DNA of 46,819 nucleotides from Parachlamydiales bacterium (GCA_020051075.1 JAGVJP010000032.1:1-46819); one strand, 5' to 3'. Positions 33,708 through 42,262 are shown, counted from the stretch's first letter. The notes: generated by a model from the letters alone, not told the origin. Translations and numbers: made by a program.

Positions 33708-35564
33708 ATGTCTTTTAAGGATTTTCAAGGGATTATCGACTTTGATAGTCAGACAGTTTTGCTGCTCGAAAGTTACTTGCGAGAGAGAGAGGCAAGGTTG
33801 GTTCAGAAAATCGTCACCATTGTTCAACCAGCCGCGCTAGACACTGCTGCTCCGGTCATCCCAGCTGCGACCGCCCTATTGAAGCTATCTGATGTGATCG
33901 AGGTTATGAAAAAAACAGCCTCGGCGCTTTCTGTCAAAGATCGAGAAGGGACGGACTCTTCTCAGACGGTTGATCAAATTCTCGTTGCGTTAAATCGAGC
34001 CTTCTGGAGTTTTGCTGAAGTCTTGGAAAGCTCTGCGGTAGAGCTTTTTCAACAAGTTGAGCATGTTTCGATCGATCGATGGCAGATGTCTACTTTCCAA
34101 GTTATCTCTGATTTGAAAGATCTTCTCGCTCATCGGACGGAAGAACTGTTATGGACGTTAAAGCGCATTGAACAGCCTTTAATCGATTATATCTATGATG
34201 ATCGTGGATGTTCAAGAGGAAAATGGTTTTCTTTCCGCAAGTCTTCCATTGATAAGAGGTTGATTCAGAACCTCCATCATACTGATAAGTTCCTTCGTCA
34301 ACAATATGAGCTGTTTGTCCGTCGCTATCATAAGTTCAGCGATCTCTACACCTCTGCGGAAGAAAGTGCTCAAAGACTGAAAGGATACCCTGTTCTTGCA
34401 TTATTAGAAGCAAAAGATTATGTCCTGTATCTCGATGTATACAAATTGCTCAAATTGCTAGAACTTGATCGCCAGCCAAATAAAGAGGTTGCTTCTGATA
34501 TCGTTCGAGCGCTCAAATACCTTTCTGGCATTGAACAGGTTGTCCGCCTTTTCAGAATCTATCTGAATGATTTCAAAGAAGGATTCTTCAGAACGAGTTT
34601 AGAGTGGAAAGCTTTAGAATGTGAAGAAGGGGGATTTCAACAGAATTTAGATCGAATCAAGCGAAAAATTCAACTATATCGCGACGAGCTGCGGCTGCTT
34701 CTGCATACAATGTGCGCCTATCGCTCATTTTTGCTTAAACATGACCCAAATCCCTATGTCCGGTCTAGATGGGGGTTTTCTGAATGGATCGTTGGACCTG
34801 AACCTGAAAAAGCCAAACAATTGGTTTCGTTGATCTATTCTACAGAAGAGCTTGATGAATTATTTCAACATTTAGAAAAAGCACTGGATGAAGATCTTAC
34901 TATCCAGCAGCATCGAGCGACGGTGGTAAAAGAGGATATAGACAATCTCCTTCATGAAATGGGGCAGCCGCTGATTTCTCGCTCGATGATGAATAAATTT
35001 GCAGGTAAATTGCTTGCGAAGTTGAATTTATGCGACGAGATTGGGAGCCAGCAGATGTCTTCAGTCACTTTAGTGAACAAGACGCTGTCTGATGGGATGC
35101 GCGAAGACTGGAAGTATCATGTGTTGCATGGATTTCCTGCCTTTCATCAGATTTACCGCCTCCATCAAGGCTTGGTTGGGTATCGCGAAGACCCTTCACA
35201 TGCTTATCGGTTAGAGCATTTTCAACGTTTATTTGAGCAGATTGAACAGTGGACTGCCAAGGGGGATATCTATTCCCATATCCATGAAATCGAGCTCGAT
35301 ATCAACGATATGAAAACCTATTTACAAGAGTTTCTAGCGACGGTTCAACGAGTTGAAAAAGAAAAAGTTAAAGATCAATTTCTCGAGCGAACGATTGAAA
35401 AGCTTTCTCAGCAGCTTCTAGAATATCGTTATCGTTTTGGTCAGTTTTTCTATAAGATCTCTTCAGAAAATGCTGATGGACGTTTTCTGAGAAACCAATT
35501 TCTCTTTGTCGACCACTATTTTGAATCTATTGAAAATTACTTAGAAGAGATGAAGATGATGTAA
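33708..35564 (+). CDS. Large helical protein of unknown function
   Basis: A 618-residue soluble protein, almost entirely helical by composition, with many Leu, Glu, Gln and Lys and repeated stretches suited to coiled coil (for example near 380-420 and 520-580). No signal peptide, transmembrane helix, P-loop or catalytic motif is visible. One segment, SRGKWFSFRKSS near residue 165-176, is strongly basic. GAGAGG precedes ATG 33708. A hairpin at 35561 ends the gene. It may be a structural or scaffold protein, or a secreted effector; I do not recognise the family. Confidence 0.6.
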   Translation: MSFKDFQGIIDFDSQTVLLLESYLREREARLVQKIVTIVQPAALDTAAPVIPAATALLKLSDVIEVMKKTASALSVKDREGTDSSQTVDQILVALNRAFWSFAEVLESSAVELFQQVEHVSIDRWQMSTFQVISDLKDLLAHRTEELLWTLKRIEQPLIDYIYDDRGCSRGKWFSFRKSSIDKRLIQNLHHTDKFLRQQYELFVRRYHKFSDLYTSAEESAQRLKGYPVLALLEAKDYVLYLDVYKLLKLLELDRQPNKEVASDIVRALKYLSGIEQVVRLFRIYLNDFKEGFFRTSLEWKALECEEGGFQQNLDRIKRKIQLYRDELRLLLHTMCAYRSFLLKHDPNPYVRSRWGFSEWIVGPEPEKAKQLVSLIYSTEELDELFQHLEKALDEDLTIQQHRATVVKEDIDNLLHEMGQPLISRSMMNKFAGKLLAKLNLCDEIGSQQMSSVTLVNKTLSDGMREDWKYHVLHGFPAFHQIYRLHQGLVGYREDPSHAYRLEHFQRLFEQIEQWTAKGDIYSHIHEIELDINDMKTYLQEFLATVQRVEKEKVKDQFLERTIEKLSQQLLEYRYRFGQFFYKISSENADGRFLRNQFLFVDHYFESIENYLEEMKMM

Positions 35565-35588
35565 AAGGGCGTTTTTCAGCCCTTTTAC
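35561..35588. terminator. Bidirectional terminator
   Basis: GTAAAAGGGC and GCCCTTTTAC pair perfectly around GTTTTTCA, with A and T tracts in the stem ends. It overlaps the stop of the 618-residue gene and serves the convergent gene at 35600. Confidence 0.75.
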
Positions 35589-35599
35589 ATAAAGAGAGA

Positions 35600-35950
35600 T
35601 TAGTTACAGCTTGATCCATAGTGTGAATGGCTATGTGAGCTGCTGCTGCTACTGCTGCTGCTGCTGCTACTACTGCTGCTACTGCCGTGGCCATGGTGTC
35701 GGTTTGTTGTGGCAATTAAGATTGCTGCGATACCTAAAGCTCCGAGTGGAATCCAAGCTGACATTGTAGACGCGCATCCACTGTCGCAGTAAGCAGCGCA
35801 TGTTTCATCGCAACAGGAGGCGCTGCCATCATCATAGTATTCTACGTTATTTCCAAGAGGCTGCCCTTGTTCAAATGGTTGCCCTTGCACTTGCCCAACA
35901 CACAATGCCATTAGAATTGTCGAGGCGATAAATTGATTGAATTTCTTCAT
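35600..35950 (-). CDS. Small Cys-rich membrane protein with Ser/His tail
   Basis: A 116-residue protein starting MKKFNQF at 35950, supported by AAGGAAAAAAT; an in-frame start 30 bp upstream is less likely. A signal peptide (about 1-24) is followed by an acidic region and five or six Cys (SCCDETCAAYCDSGC), then one hydrophobic helix (WIPLGALGIAAILIA), RHHGHG, a run of about 16 Ser, HSHSHYGSSCN. The Ser tract is encoded by AGC/AGT repeats and could vary in length by slippage. Genes at 36111 and 37425 share the layout of signal, P(L/A)(G/S)A-type helix and Ser-rich tail. The His and Cys suggest metal binding; the role is unknown. Confidence 0.6.
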   Translation of the reverse strand: MKKFNQFIASTILMALCVGQVQGQPFEQGQPLGNNVEYYDDGSASCCDETCAAYCDSGCASTMSAWIPLGALGIAAILIATTNRHHGHGSSSSSSSSSSSSSSSSHSHSHYGSSCN

Positions 35951-36110
35951 ATTTTTTTCCTTAAAATTGATACGTGTCACGTTGAGTCAATTCTACGCTT
36001 ATGTTTACACGCGACATAAGCATAAAAATAGCCTCTAAAGCTTTACGTTCTCATTTATGAACCATAAGATAGTTTTTCTGCAATACATTTTTATAGAAAC
36101 CGTCAAATTT

Positions 36111-36497
36111 TTAGTGATGGCTGAAATGAGCTTTACATCTACTTCTCGAGCTTGAGCTGTAATTACTCGATCTGTCATAACTGTAACCCCCGTATTGTGA
36201 ATAGCTTGAGTAATATTCGTCATAGTAGCTTCCGCTATGGGAGTTCCAACTTCTGCGACTCGAAGATGAAGATGAGGAGAGGTTGTTGTTCGCGTTATCT
36301 GCTATTCCCAAATAAATAGCGGCAACAGCCATTGCTGAAAGGGGGACATAGGCTGACCAGTGGGCTGCATAATGAGTCTGATGATATGCTGGACTATAGT
36401 CTTCAATTTCATCTACTTCAGGATCTTGCCCTAAAACCGTGCTGGTCGTCAATGTGAAAATCACTAATGTGCTCAGGATATTTTGTAAGCGTTGCAT
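36111..36497 (-). CDS. Small membrane protein with Ser/Tyr tail
   Basis: A 128-residue protein. It has a signal peptide (cleavage near VLGQD), an acidic and Tyr/His region (YSPAYHQTHYAAHW), a helix YVPLSAMAVAAIYLGIA that parallels WIPLGALGIAAILIA of the 35600 product, then LSSSSSSSRR and a long tail of Ser, Tyr, Gly and Arg ending in HFSHH. The tail is of low complexity. ATG 36497 follows AAAGGAAAAAG. It lies in tandem with 35600, about 160 bp apart. Function unknown; a cell-envelope or secreted protein seems likely. Confidence 0.6.
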   Translation of the reverse strand: MQRLQNILSTLVIFTLTTSTVLGQDPEVDEIEDYSPAYHQTHYAAHWSAYVPLSAMAVAAIYLGIADNANNNLSSSSSSSRRSWNSHSGSYYDEYYSSYSQYGGYSYDRSSNYSSSSRSRCKAHFSHH

Positions 36498-36589
36498 CTT
36501 TTTCCTTTGGGTAGGGGCTATCGTACCGGTATCAATATTTACACAAAAAGGATGATTTTAGGTAAGGAGTTTTTTCATGTCCTGAGAAA

Positions 36590-36817
36590 TCGTGTCCGAG
36601 CCCGCAACAGGATAGGCAGGATAAACAAAAAACAGGATAGGTAGGATCGCTTCGCGGCAGGATAGGCAGGATAAGAAAGATAATGATAAAAAATAGGATA
36701 AGGGTAAATATTTCATTTTTTTATTCTAAATTTATTTTTCCCGTCCTATCTTTCTTATCCTGCCTATCCTGTTTTTTTTTGTCTATCCTGCCTATCCTGT
36801 TCCGGGCTCGTTCACGA
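36590..36817. repeat. Large inverted repeat of CAGGATAGG units
   Basis: The 36498-36825 spacer is mostly this element. The left arm (TCGTGTCCGAGCCCG, then repeated CAGGATAGG/CAGGATAA units to about 36682) and the right arm (about 36742-36817) are reverse complements with few changes, so the 228 bases can form a long hairpin. The unit repeats about eight times in total. A single-arm copy is at 25000-25060 and a short one near 24318. It has no coding frame. It looks like a multi-copy chromosomal repeat. Confidence 0.8.
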
Positions 36818-36825
36818 TAGGGCGG

Positions 36826-37428
36826 TTAGATGGATAGCGAGATCAGTTTTGCATATTCCTCACAAAACTGGTCGGGAATAGCAAGGAGGGTGCTTCGTCC
36901 AATGGTGATCGTAAAAGTCCTTCCTTGAAATAGGGCATCGATCAAAGCTTCGGCGACTTCGGCAGGGAATAGAAGCCGTTGCCCGCCTCTAAATAGAAAG
37001 GGATAGACGATCCAGGGCTCTTCGTCTGCTTCGAATTTGATTTCAAGACGTGTGCGAGAAGGATCTTCTTTTAGCGGCGGCGCTTGAAGGGAGAGCAAGT
37101 TGACATAGAATCTGGTTCCGGAATAGCTCCGAGTGATATCTAGCTCGAGGTTTGAGCTGTCAGTGTCAGGAGGAAGGATCAGGCGGCCGCTATTAAATTT
37201 AGATGTAAGAGTGATGTTTTCTTGCAGCTCCCACTTTCGTTGATAAGTAGGGGAGCAGGCTGATAAGTAGAATAGAGAAAGAAGGGCAATGATGATCTGT
37301 AAGAGGTGAGAGAAGAGTAGTTGAGAAGGGTATGTTAAGATGCTGACACCACCCTTTACTTGCAAAGGGAGGTGTTTTTGTCTGATAGATAATCCTAAAC
37401 GTTCGAACGGCAAAAACTGTTTGATCAT
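36826..37428 (-). CDS. Putative lipoprotein of unknown function
   Basis: A 200-residue frame. The hydrophobic stretch LLQIIIALLSLFYLSACSP ends in a lipobox (LSAC) near residue 58, so the mature protein would be about 143 residues, outside the cytoplasm. The mature part is beta-rich and unfamiliar. The start is unclear: ATG 37428 overlaps the previous gene's stop but gives a long positive leader and lacks an RBS, and a TTG at 37365 lies inside a hairpin (37346-37375). Without the leader the signal would have normal length. It lies in the same direction as the two genes upstream (37425 and 37770). Confidence 0.55.
   Translation of the reverse strand: MIKQFLPFERLGLSIRQKHLPLQVKGGVSILTYPSQLLFSHLLQIIIALLSLFYLSACSPTYQRKWELQENITLTSKFNSGRLILPPDTDSSNLELDITRSYSGTRFYVNLLSLQAPPLKEDPSRTRLEIKFEADEEPWIVYPFLFRGGQRLLFPAEVAEALIDALFQGRTFTITIGRSTLLAIPDQFCEEYAKLISLSI
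37346..37375. other. Hairpin inside the 5' part of the lipoprotein frame
   Basis: ACACCACCCTTT and AAAGGGAGGTGT pair with one mismatch around ACTTGC. On the plus strand it is followed by TTTTT. It lies 50 bp after the Ser-rich gene at 37425 and near the possible TTG start of the lipoprotein, so it may end the upstream message or control translation. Confidence 0.45.
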
Positions 37429-37757
37429 CTACTAGAGGAGCTGTAAGAGGATGAACAGCTATGAGAGCAATAGCATGGGGAGCTGTAAGATGAAGAATAC
37501 GAAGAAGAGCTATTGGAGCTCGAATAGTGGGAAGAGGATGAGCAGTCATGCGAATTTTGCACAGCAATGGCGATAACACCGGCGATGGCTACAGTTCCTA
37601 GAGCGATGGCAGGAGCTAGGTTTGTGACTGCGCGTGCTTCGTCATAGGCATAACCGCCTGTATCAGTCACATAAGTCACCCCTTCTAACCGAGACAGTGA
37701 GAAGCTGACAAGGGAAAAAGCAAGTGTGAAGATGGCTAATTTTTTGAATAGAGACAT
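37425..37757 (-). CDS. Small membrane protein with Ser/Cys/Tyr tail
   Basis: A 110-residue protein. A signal peptide (about 1-26, SFSLSRLEG) is followed by YVTDTGGYAYDE, a helix LAPAIALGTVAIAGVIAIAV, NSHDC, and a tail of about 45 residues almost wholly Ser, Tyr, Cys and His. Layout matches the 35600 and 36111 products. ATG 37757 has a strong AGGAGG RBS that overlaps the end of the upstream lipoprotein gene (12-bp gap), so the two are co-translated from one message. Function unknown. Confidence 0.6.
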   Translation of the reverse strand: MSLFKKLAIFTLAFSLVSFSLSRLEGVTYVTDTGGYAYDEARAVTNLAPAIALGTVAIAGVIAIAVQNSHDCSSSSHYSSSNSSSSYSSSYSSPCYCSHSCSSSYSSSSR

Positions 37758-37769
37758 AGAATAATCCTC

Positions 37770-38708
37770 CTAGGGGGTGGTCGTGTCATGAATTTTGGTT
37801 ATACAGGCATCAGTTAATAAACTATCTTCGATTTTTTGTACAAAGAGTTCTTTCCATGAAGCCGCTTCATTTTTATAGTCTTCGTTGATCATGTTTAAAA
37901 AGGGGATCCAAACGGCGTTTTGGAAATGATCGCTGTGAAAAAGTTTTTTTCTAAGGTCAGAGGTTGATGGTTGTGGATTTTCTATACCGGCAATTTCAGC
38001 TAAATGCCGGTATAAAAGAGCATTCCATTTTTCAGTAAGCTGGTTCACAGCTGCCCGTAGCTTCTCTTTTTGCTTAGGGTCGGTGATAGCCTCGTTGGGG
38101 TCTTTGACAATTCTCAAAGAGCGGAGAGAAGAGAAGAAGGCATTATAAAAGAGGGGGAATTCGCTTTTTAAGGATGAGGCTGACAAGATGTAGACATGCC
38201 CATTTCTTACTAAAATGACATGCATCATTCTCATGTCGCCCCATTTGGAGGGAAAGTCCACTTGGGATAGACTCCCCGTTCCTGCTTTTGTTCGGATTGT
38301 TCCCAGATCTTTCCAAGGGTGGCCTTTGGCTTCGTTCATTTTTTTGATCGTTTTCAGGTACTGCTTAAGGGTCCCTTGATAAGGTTCTGTTGCGAGGTTG
38401 ATCGAAGGGGGCAAAATGGAGTGGGGTTTTCCCACAACCATCACTCTGACGCTCGGGGGGAGCATGCTAACGTCGGCCATGACCCATCCCTCTGGAGGAG
38501 TAAAAGTGATGAACTCATCTTGGTTTTGTCTCGGTTGTTTTTTTTCTTGATGAGTAGAGGCAGAGCGGCTGGTGGACGTTTCAATACGTATAGGCTTGTT
38601 AACAGGTTCGATGCCTTGGGCAGCTAGAGATTTTTCTGCAGCGCAACCAATCGCAAGCTGACCTAATAGCAACGTTGTAAGTAAGAAAATGGGGGAAGAA
38701 AAACTCAT
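37770..38708 (-). CDS. Putative lipoprotein with PsbP-like region
   Basis: A 312-residue protein. The signal peptide ends in a lipobox (LAIGC, about residue 22), then a Ser/Lys/Gln-rich linker. A central region from ITFTPPEGWVMAD onward has the feel of PsbP/DUF1795-like proteins (amphiphilic strands and a helix), followed by a helical C-terminus. I give no function. ATG 38708 is chosen over the TTG at 38711 because GAGGAG stands seven bases before it. It is the first gene of a three-gene reverse unit and is divergent from the V-type ATPase operon, about 75 bp from its promoter. Confidence 0.6.
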   Translation of the reverse strand: MSFSSPIFLLTTLLLGQLAIGCAAEKSLAAQGIEPVNKPIRIETSTSRSASTHQEKKQPRQNQDEFITFTPPEGWVMADVSMLPPSVRVMVVGKPHSILPPSINLATEPYQGTLKQYLKTIKKMNEAKGHPWKDLGTIRTKAGTGSLSQVDFPSKWGDMRMMHVILVRNGHVYILSASSLKSEFPLFYNAFFSSLRSLRIVKDPNEAITDPKQKEKLRAAVNQLTEKWNALLYRHLAEIAGIENPQPSTSDLRKKLFHSDHFQNAVWIPFLNMINEDYKNEAASWKELFVQKIEDSLLTDACITKIHDTTTP

Positions 38709-38785
38709 CAATCAACTCCTCTCAACTTGATGCAGGTATCAATATAACCACATCACCTGAAAGAAGAAAAGAAGTTTTTTTTCGA

Positions 38786-38814
38786 TTGAAAATTACTGTA
38801 CTCCTCTGTATAGT
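38786..38814 (+). promoter_or_regulatory. Promoter of the V-type ATPase operon (TTGAAA-17-TATAGT)
   Basis: TTGAAA (38786-38791), 17 bp, TATAGT (38809-38814), 38 bp before atpE. It is a good sigma70/sigma66-type match. Confidence 0.7.
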
Positions 38815-38851
38815 CTGGATGAATGACCCGTTTAAAGGGGGAGAGAGGTAT

Positions 38852-39475
38852 ATGAAGTCATTGGAGAGCGGTAAAGACAGAATTCAGAGCATCTGCGATA
38901 AATTGCGGAAAAAAACGATAGAGCCTGCAAAAGAAGAGGCTCAAAAACTCTTAATTGAAGCAAAAAAGCATGCTGAGTCGATAAAAGCGGAGGCTGAACA
39001 TCATGCTGTAGAGTTAATTAAGCAGGCTCGTGGACAGATTGAGCAAGAGAGGAGTGTCTTTCATTCAGCCTTGCAGCAGGCTTCCAAACAAACTTTAGAA
39101 GGGTTAAGACAAGAGATTGAAAATAAACTGTTCAACGAAGAGCTTCAACAGGTTCTTGATACGCATATGGCCGATTCGAAGGTCGTTGCAGGGCTTATCA
39201 ATGCCATTGTCAATGCGATCGAAAAAGAAGGGTTGTCAACAGATATTGCAGCTGTCATTCCTAAGACTGTTTCTCCTGATGATGTCGTTGATCTTATCCT
39301 TGAGAGCGTCCAGAAGCGTCTACAAAATAAACCCTTGGAAATAGGTCATTTTGCAGGTGGAGTGCAATTGCGCTTAATTGGGAAGAAAATGACGTTGGAT
39401 TTGAGCGATCAAGCGCTTAAAGAGCTCCTGGCAAATTATGTGCGTAAAGATTTTAGAAAAATAATCTTCAGTTAA
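38852..39475 (+). CDS. atpE: V-type ATP synthase subunit E
   Basis: Subunit E, 207 residues, forms the peripheral stalk. The N-terminal two-fifths is a charged coiled coil (KKTIEPAKEEAQKLLIEAKK), the rest a globular domain that contacts the A3B3 head. ATG 38852 has GGAGAGAGG seven bases before it; a longer frame would start inside the -35 box and is rejected. First gene of atpE-DUF2764-A-B-D-I-K. Confidence 0.88.
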   Translation: MKSLESGKDRIQSICDKLRKKTIEPAKEEAQKLLIEAKKHAESIKAEAEHHAVELIKQARGQIEQERSVFHSALQQASKQTLEGLRQEIENKLFNEELQQVLDTHMADSKVVAGLINAIVNAIEKEGLSTDIAAVIPKTVSPDDVVDLILESVQKRLQNKPLEIGHFAGGVQLRLIGKKMTLDLSDQALKELLANYVRKDFRKIIFS

Positions 39476-39529
39476 ACCAATGACTTGCCAAAATTAGACA
39501 TTAAATGCCGGCATAACCCAAGAGGTGGA

Positions 39530-40309
39530 ATGAAGCATTATTACTTTATTGGGACGATGATCCCGCTTTTAACATTCGATGCTCAACCTGAAATCACGTT
39601 TGAAGAATATCAAACCCTACTTTCTGATAATTTGAGTGAAAAAGATTTCGATAAAGTCGTTGCTGTTCGGAAGTTTTTTGATATTCTAAATTTACGGTCG
39701 CTTTGGATGGGACAGCCGTTTGATCCAAGAGGAACGATGGCTCCGCTTGATATGGGGGAAGCGTTAATGAGCGGGACAGGTTTTCCAGCCTATGTCTTTG
39801 AATTTATTGACGCACACGAGAAATCAGCTGATCGATTGCGTCATTTTCCCCAGCTGCTTTCTAAATTTTTTAAGAGCGGGGAGATCAATAAAGATCCGTT
39901 TTTGCGGAGGTATTTCAACTTTGAACGGGAACTGAGGTTAGTCCTGACTGCATTTCGAGCAAAGAAACTGGGACGCGACTTAAATGTGGAAATGCAATAT
40001 GAAGATCCTGAAGAAGATCTTATCGCTCAAATACTCGCTCAAGAAAACGCAGAAATTTATGAACCACCGGAGAAATATCAAGAATTAAAATGGGTATTCA
40101 ATAAATATGGCGATGACCCCTTGCAGCTCCAAAAAGCTCTTGATGAGTATCGTTTTAACACAATAGAAAATATGGTCGATATGTCAGATACCTTTTCAAT
40201 CGAACGACTGCTCGCCTATTTGATGCAGCTAATTCTTGTAGAAGAGTGGTTTGAGTTTGACGCAGGTAAAGGTAAAGAGATCGTCGATATCATCGCGAAG
40301 GAAAAGTGA
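39530..40309 (+). CDS. DUF2764 protein of the V-type ATPase operon
   Basis: A 259-residue protein matching the DUF2764 family, found between subunits E and A in the V-type ATPase operons of chlamydiae, spirochaetes and Bacteroidetes. It starts MKHYYFIGTMIPLL, is mostly helical and has no catalytic motif. Operons with DUF2764 lack a recognisable subunit C, so it probably takes the place of C as the socket between rotor and stator; this is inference. I chose ATG 39530, preceded by AGAGGTGG, over a TTG 45 bp upstream. Confidence 0.78.
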   Translation: MKHYYFIGTMIPLLTFDAQPEITFEEYQTLLSDNLSEKDFDKVVAVRKFFDILNLRSLWMGQPFDPRGTMAPLDMGEALMSGTGFPAYVFEFIDAHEKSADRLRHFPQLLSKFFKSGEINKDPFLRRYFNFERELRLVLTAFRAKKLGRDLNVEMQYEDPEEDLIAQILAQENAEIYEPPEKYQELKWVFNKYGDDPLQLQKALDEYRFNTIENMVDMSDTFSIERLLAYLMQLILVEEWFEFDAGKGKEIVDIIAKEK

Positions 40310-40311
40310 TT

Positions 40312-42093
40312 ATGGAACAAATGACCGCCCCTAGAGAACATGTGCAAGCAAAAGGTTTTGTTGTCAAAGCCTTTGGCAATCTACTACAAGTAAGATTTGA
40401 AGGGAATATCCGCCAAGGCGAGGTGGCGATGGTTCATTCAAAAGGAATTCAGCTGAAAGCCGAAGTGATTGAGATTGCCGGCAATGAGGTTAAAATTCAG
40501 GTTTTCGAAGACACAAAAGGGATACAATTAGATGATGAGGTGTTCTTCACTGGCGATCTCCTTGAGGCTGAACTTGGTCCAGGGCTGCTATCTTCCATTT
40601 TTGATGGCTTGCAGAATCCTCTTGTCAATTTAGCCGATGTATCAGGCTACTTCCTTCCCCGAGGCCTCTATCTCTCTTCTCTCGATCGAAACCGTCATTG
40701 GGATTTTGAGTCTATTGCAAAAGAAGGGGATGTCTTGATCCGAGGGGATGCCATCGGTAAAACGTTGGAAGGTCGTTTTCAACACAAAATTATGATCCCA
40801 TTCTCGAAATATGGGACCTATACGATCACTTGGGTCATCCAGGAGGGGTCTTATACGATTGATACGGTGATTGCGAAAGCTGTTGATGAGGCTGGTGATG
40901 AACATCAATTCACCATGATGCAAAAATGGCCTGTCAAAAATGCGATGATCCAAGGGGAAAAAATCAAGCCGACGAAAATGATGGACACTGGAGAACGGAT
41001 TATCGATACCCAGTTTCCTCTTATGAAAGGCGGGTCTTTCTGTACTCCCGGCCCTTTTGGAGCTGGTAAAACAGTTCTCCAGCATCACCTTTCTAAATAT
41101 GCTTCTGTTGATATCGTCGTTTTTGTTGCTTGCGGCGAACGGGCAGGCGAAGTTGTTGAAGTGCTTAGGGAATTTCCACACTTGATCGACCCTCATACAG
41201 GAGAGTCTCTCCTTAAGAGGACTGTCATCATCTGCAATACCTCTTCCATGCCTGTGGCTGCGCGCGAATCTTCCATTTATATGGGGATCACCATCGCTGA
41301 ATACTATCGTCAGATGGGACTTGATGTCCTTGTATTAGCTGATTCGACGTCCCGGTGGGCTCAGGCTTTACGCGAGATGTCCGGCCGGCTTGAAGAGATT
41401 CCCGGTGAGGAAGCTTTCCCTGCTTATCTCTCTTCTCGCATCGCAGAATTCTATGAAAGGTCTGGAGTGGTGTCATTGCGTCATGGCAAAGCCGGTTCTA
41501 TCACGATAGGAGGCGCCGTCTCGCCTGCTGGAGGAAACTTCGAAGAACCTGTCACACAAGCGACACTATCTGTTGTCGGGGCTTTCCTCGGCTTGTCGCG
41601 CGCGCGCTCAGACTCGAGGCGTTATCCAGCCATCGACCCGTTGATGTCTTGGTCAAAATATGTTGACGCCGTTGCAGAAGAGTTAGATCATCACGTGGAT
41701 GGTTGGGGGGAAATGGTTAAAAAAGCGCGGCGCATTCTTATTGAAGGGAATGACATTGGAAAACGGATGGAAGTTGTTGGAGAAGAGGGGATATCGCTCG
41801 ACGACATGATCACTTACCTCAAAGCTGAGCTCTACGATTTCAGCTATCTCCAGCAGAATGCTTTTGATAAAGAAGATGCTTACTGCCCGTTGAAGAGGCA
41901 GATGCCTTTATTCGCATTCATTAACCGCATTTTTGATACCAAATTCGATTTTACAACTCATGATCAAGCCCGGCAGTTTTTCTTAGAGTTGCAAAATCAG
42001 ATTAAAAACATGAATTGCATGCCTTACCAATCTGAAGCGTATAAGAAAGCCTTCGCAATCAATGAAGAGATGGTATCGAATGCAAAAAAATAG
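40312..42093 (+). CDS. atpA: V-type ATP synthase subunit A (catalytic)
   Basis: Subunit A, 593 residues, is the catalytic subunit. Walker A GPFGAGKTV is near residue 246, and CGERAGEVVEVLREFP, LADSTSRWAQALREMSGRL and the non-homologous insert after the barrel domain are all present. ATG 40312 follows AAGGA; a GTG two codons earlier overlaps the DUF2764 stop. ATP is bound with its usual residues, so the subunit should be active. A 191-bp gap follows before atpB, unusual in this compact operon. Confidence 0.96.
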   Translation: MEQMTAPREHVQAKGFVVKAFGNLLQVRFEGNIRQGEVAMVHSKGIQLKAEVIEIAGNEVKIQVFEDTKGIQLDDEVFFTGDLLEAELGPGLLSSIFDGLQNPLVNLADVSGYFLPRGLYLSSLDRNRHWDFESIAKEGDVLIRGDAIGKTLEGRFQHKIMIPFSKYGTYTITWVIQEGSYTIDTVIAKAVDEAGDEHQFTMMQKWPVKNAMIQGEKIKPTKMMDTGERIIDTQFPLMKGGSFCTPGPFGAGKTVLQHHLSKYASVDIVVFVACGERAGEVVEVLREFPHLIDPHTGESLLKRTVIICNTSSMPVAARESSIYMGITIAEYYRQMGLDVLVLADSTSRWAQALREMSGRLEEIPGEEAFPAYLSSRIAEFYERSGVVSLRHGKAGSITIGGAVSPAGGNFEEPVTQATLSVVGAFLGLSRARSDSRRYPAIDPLMSWSKYVDAVAEELDHHVDGWGEMVKKARRILIEGNDIGKRMEVVGEEGISLDDMITYLKAELYDFSYLQQNAFDKEDAYCPLKRQMPLFAFINRIFDTKFDFTTHDQARQFFLELQNQIKNMNCMPYQSEAYKKAFAINEEMVSNAKK

Positions 42094-42112
42094 TCATCGT
42101 TCACGAGGATCT

Positions 42113-42262
42113 ATGCCTTCCAAAATGGTGTTTGAATGGATGAAATGCGAAGAAATCGGCGAAATTCATAGTTTTTTTACTATTAATGACCCGATTTCTG
42201 AAGCAGATCGCGATTCAAACCTATTTGGGAAGTGCCTACACCCCCGTGAACGGTTACAATAA
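42113..42262 (+). CDS. Possible 49-residue protein between atpA and atpB
   Basis: An ATG at 42113 with GAGG six bases before it opens a frame of 49 codons to TAA at 42262, filling the gap between atpA and atpB. The product is acidic at first ([16 protein letters not shown]) and basic at the end. It matches no family I know. The frame remains open into atpA, so it may be chance. Confidence 0.25.
   Translation: MPSKMVFEWMKCEEIGEIHSFFTINDPISEADRDSNLFGKCLHPRERLQ

Noticed and set aside
36590..36817. CRISPR array
   Set aside because: Units are 9-18 bp, arranged as an inverted repeat without regular unique spacers, and no cas gene is near.
38786..38851. Longer atpE start
   Set aside because: It would begin within the -35 box of the promoter; ATG 38852 has a strong RBS.
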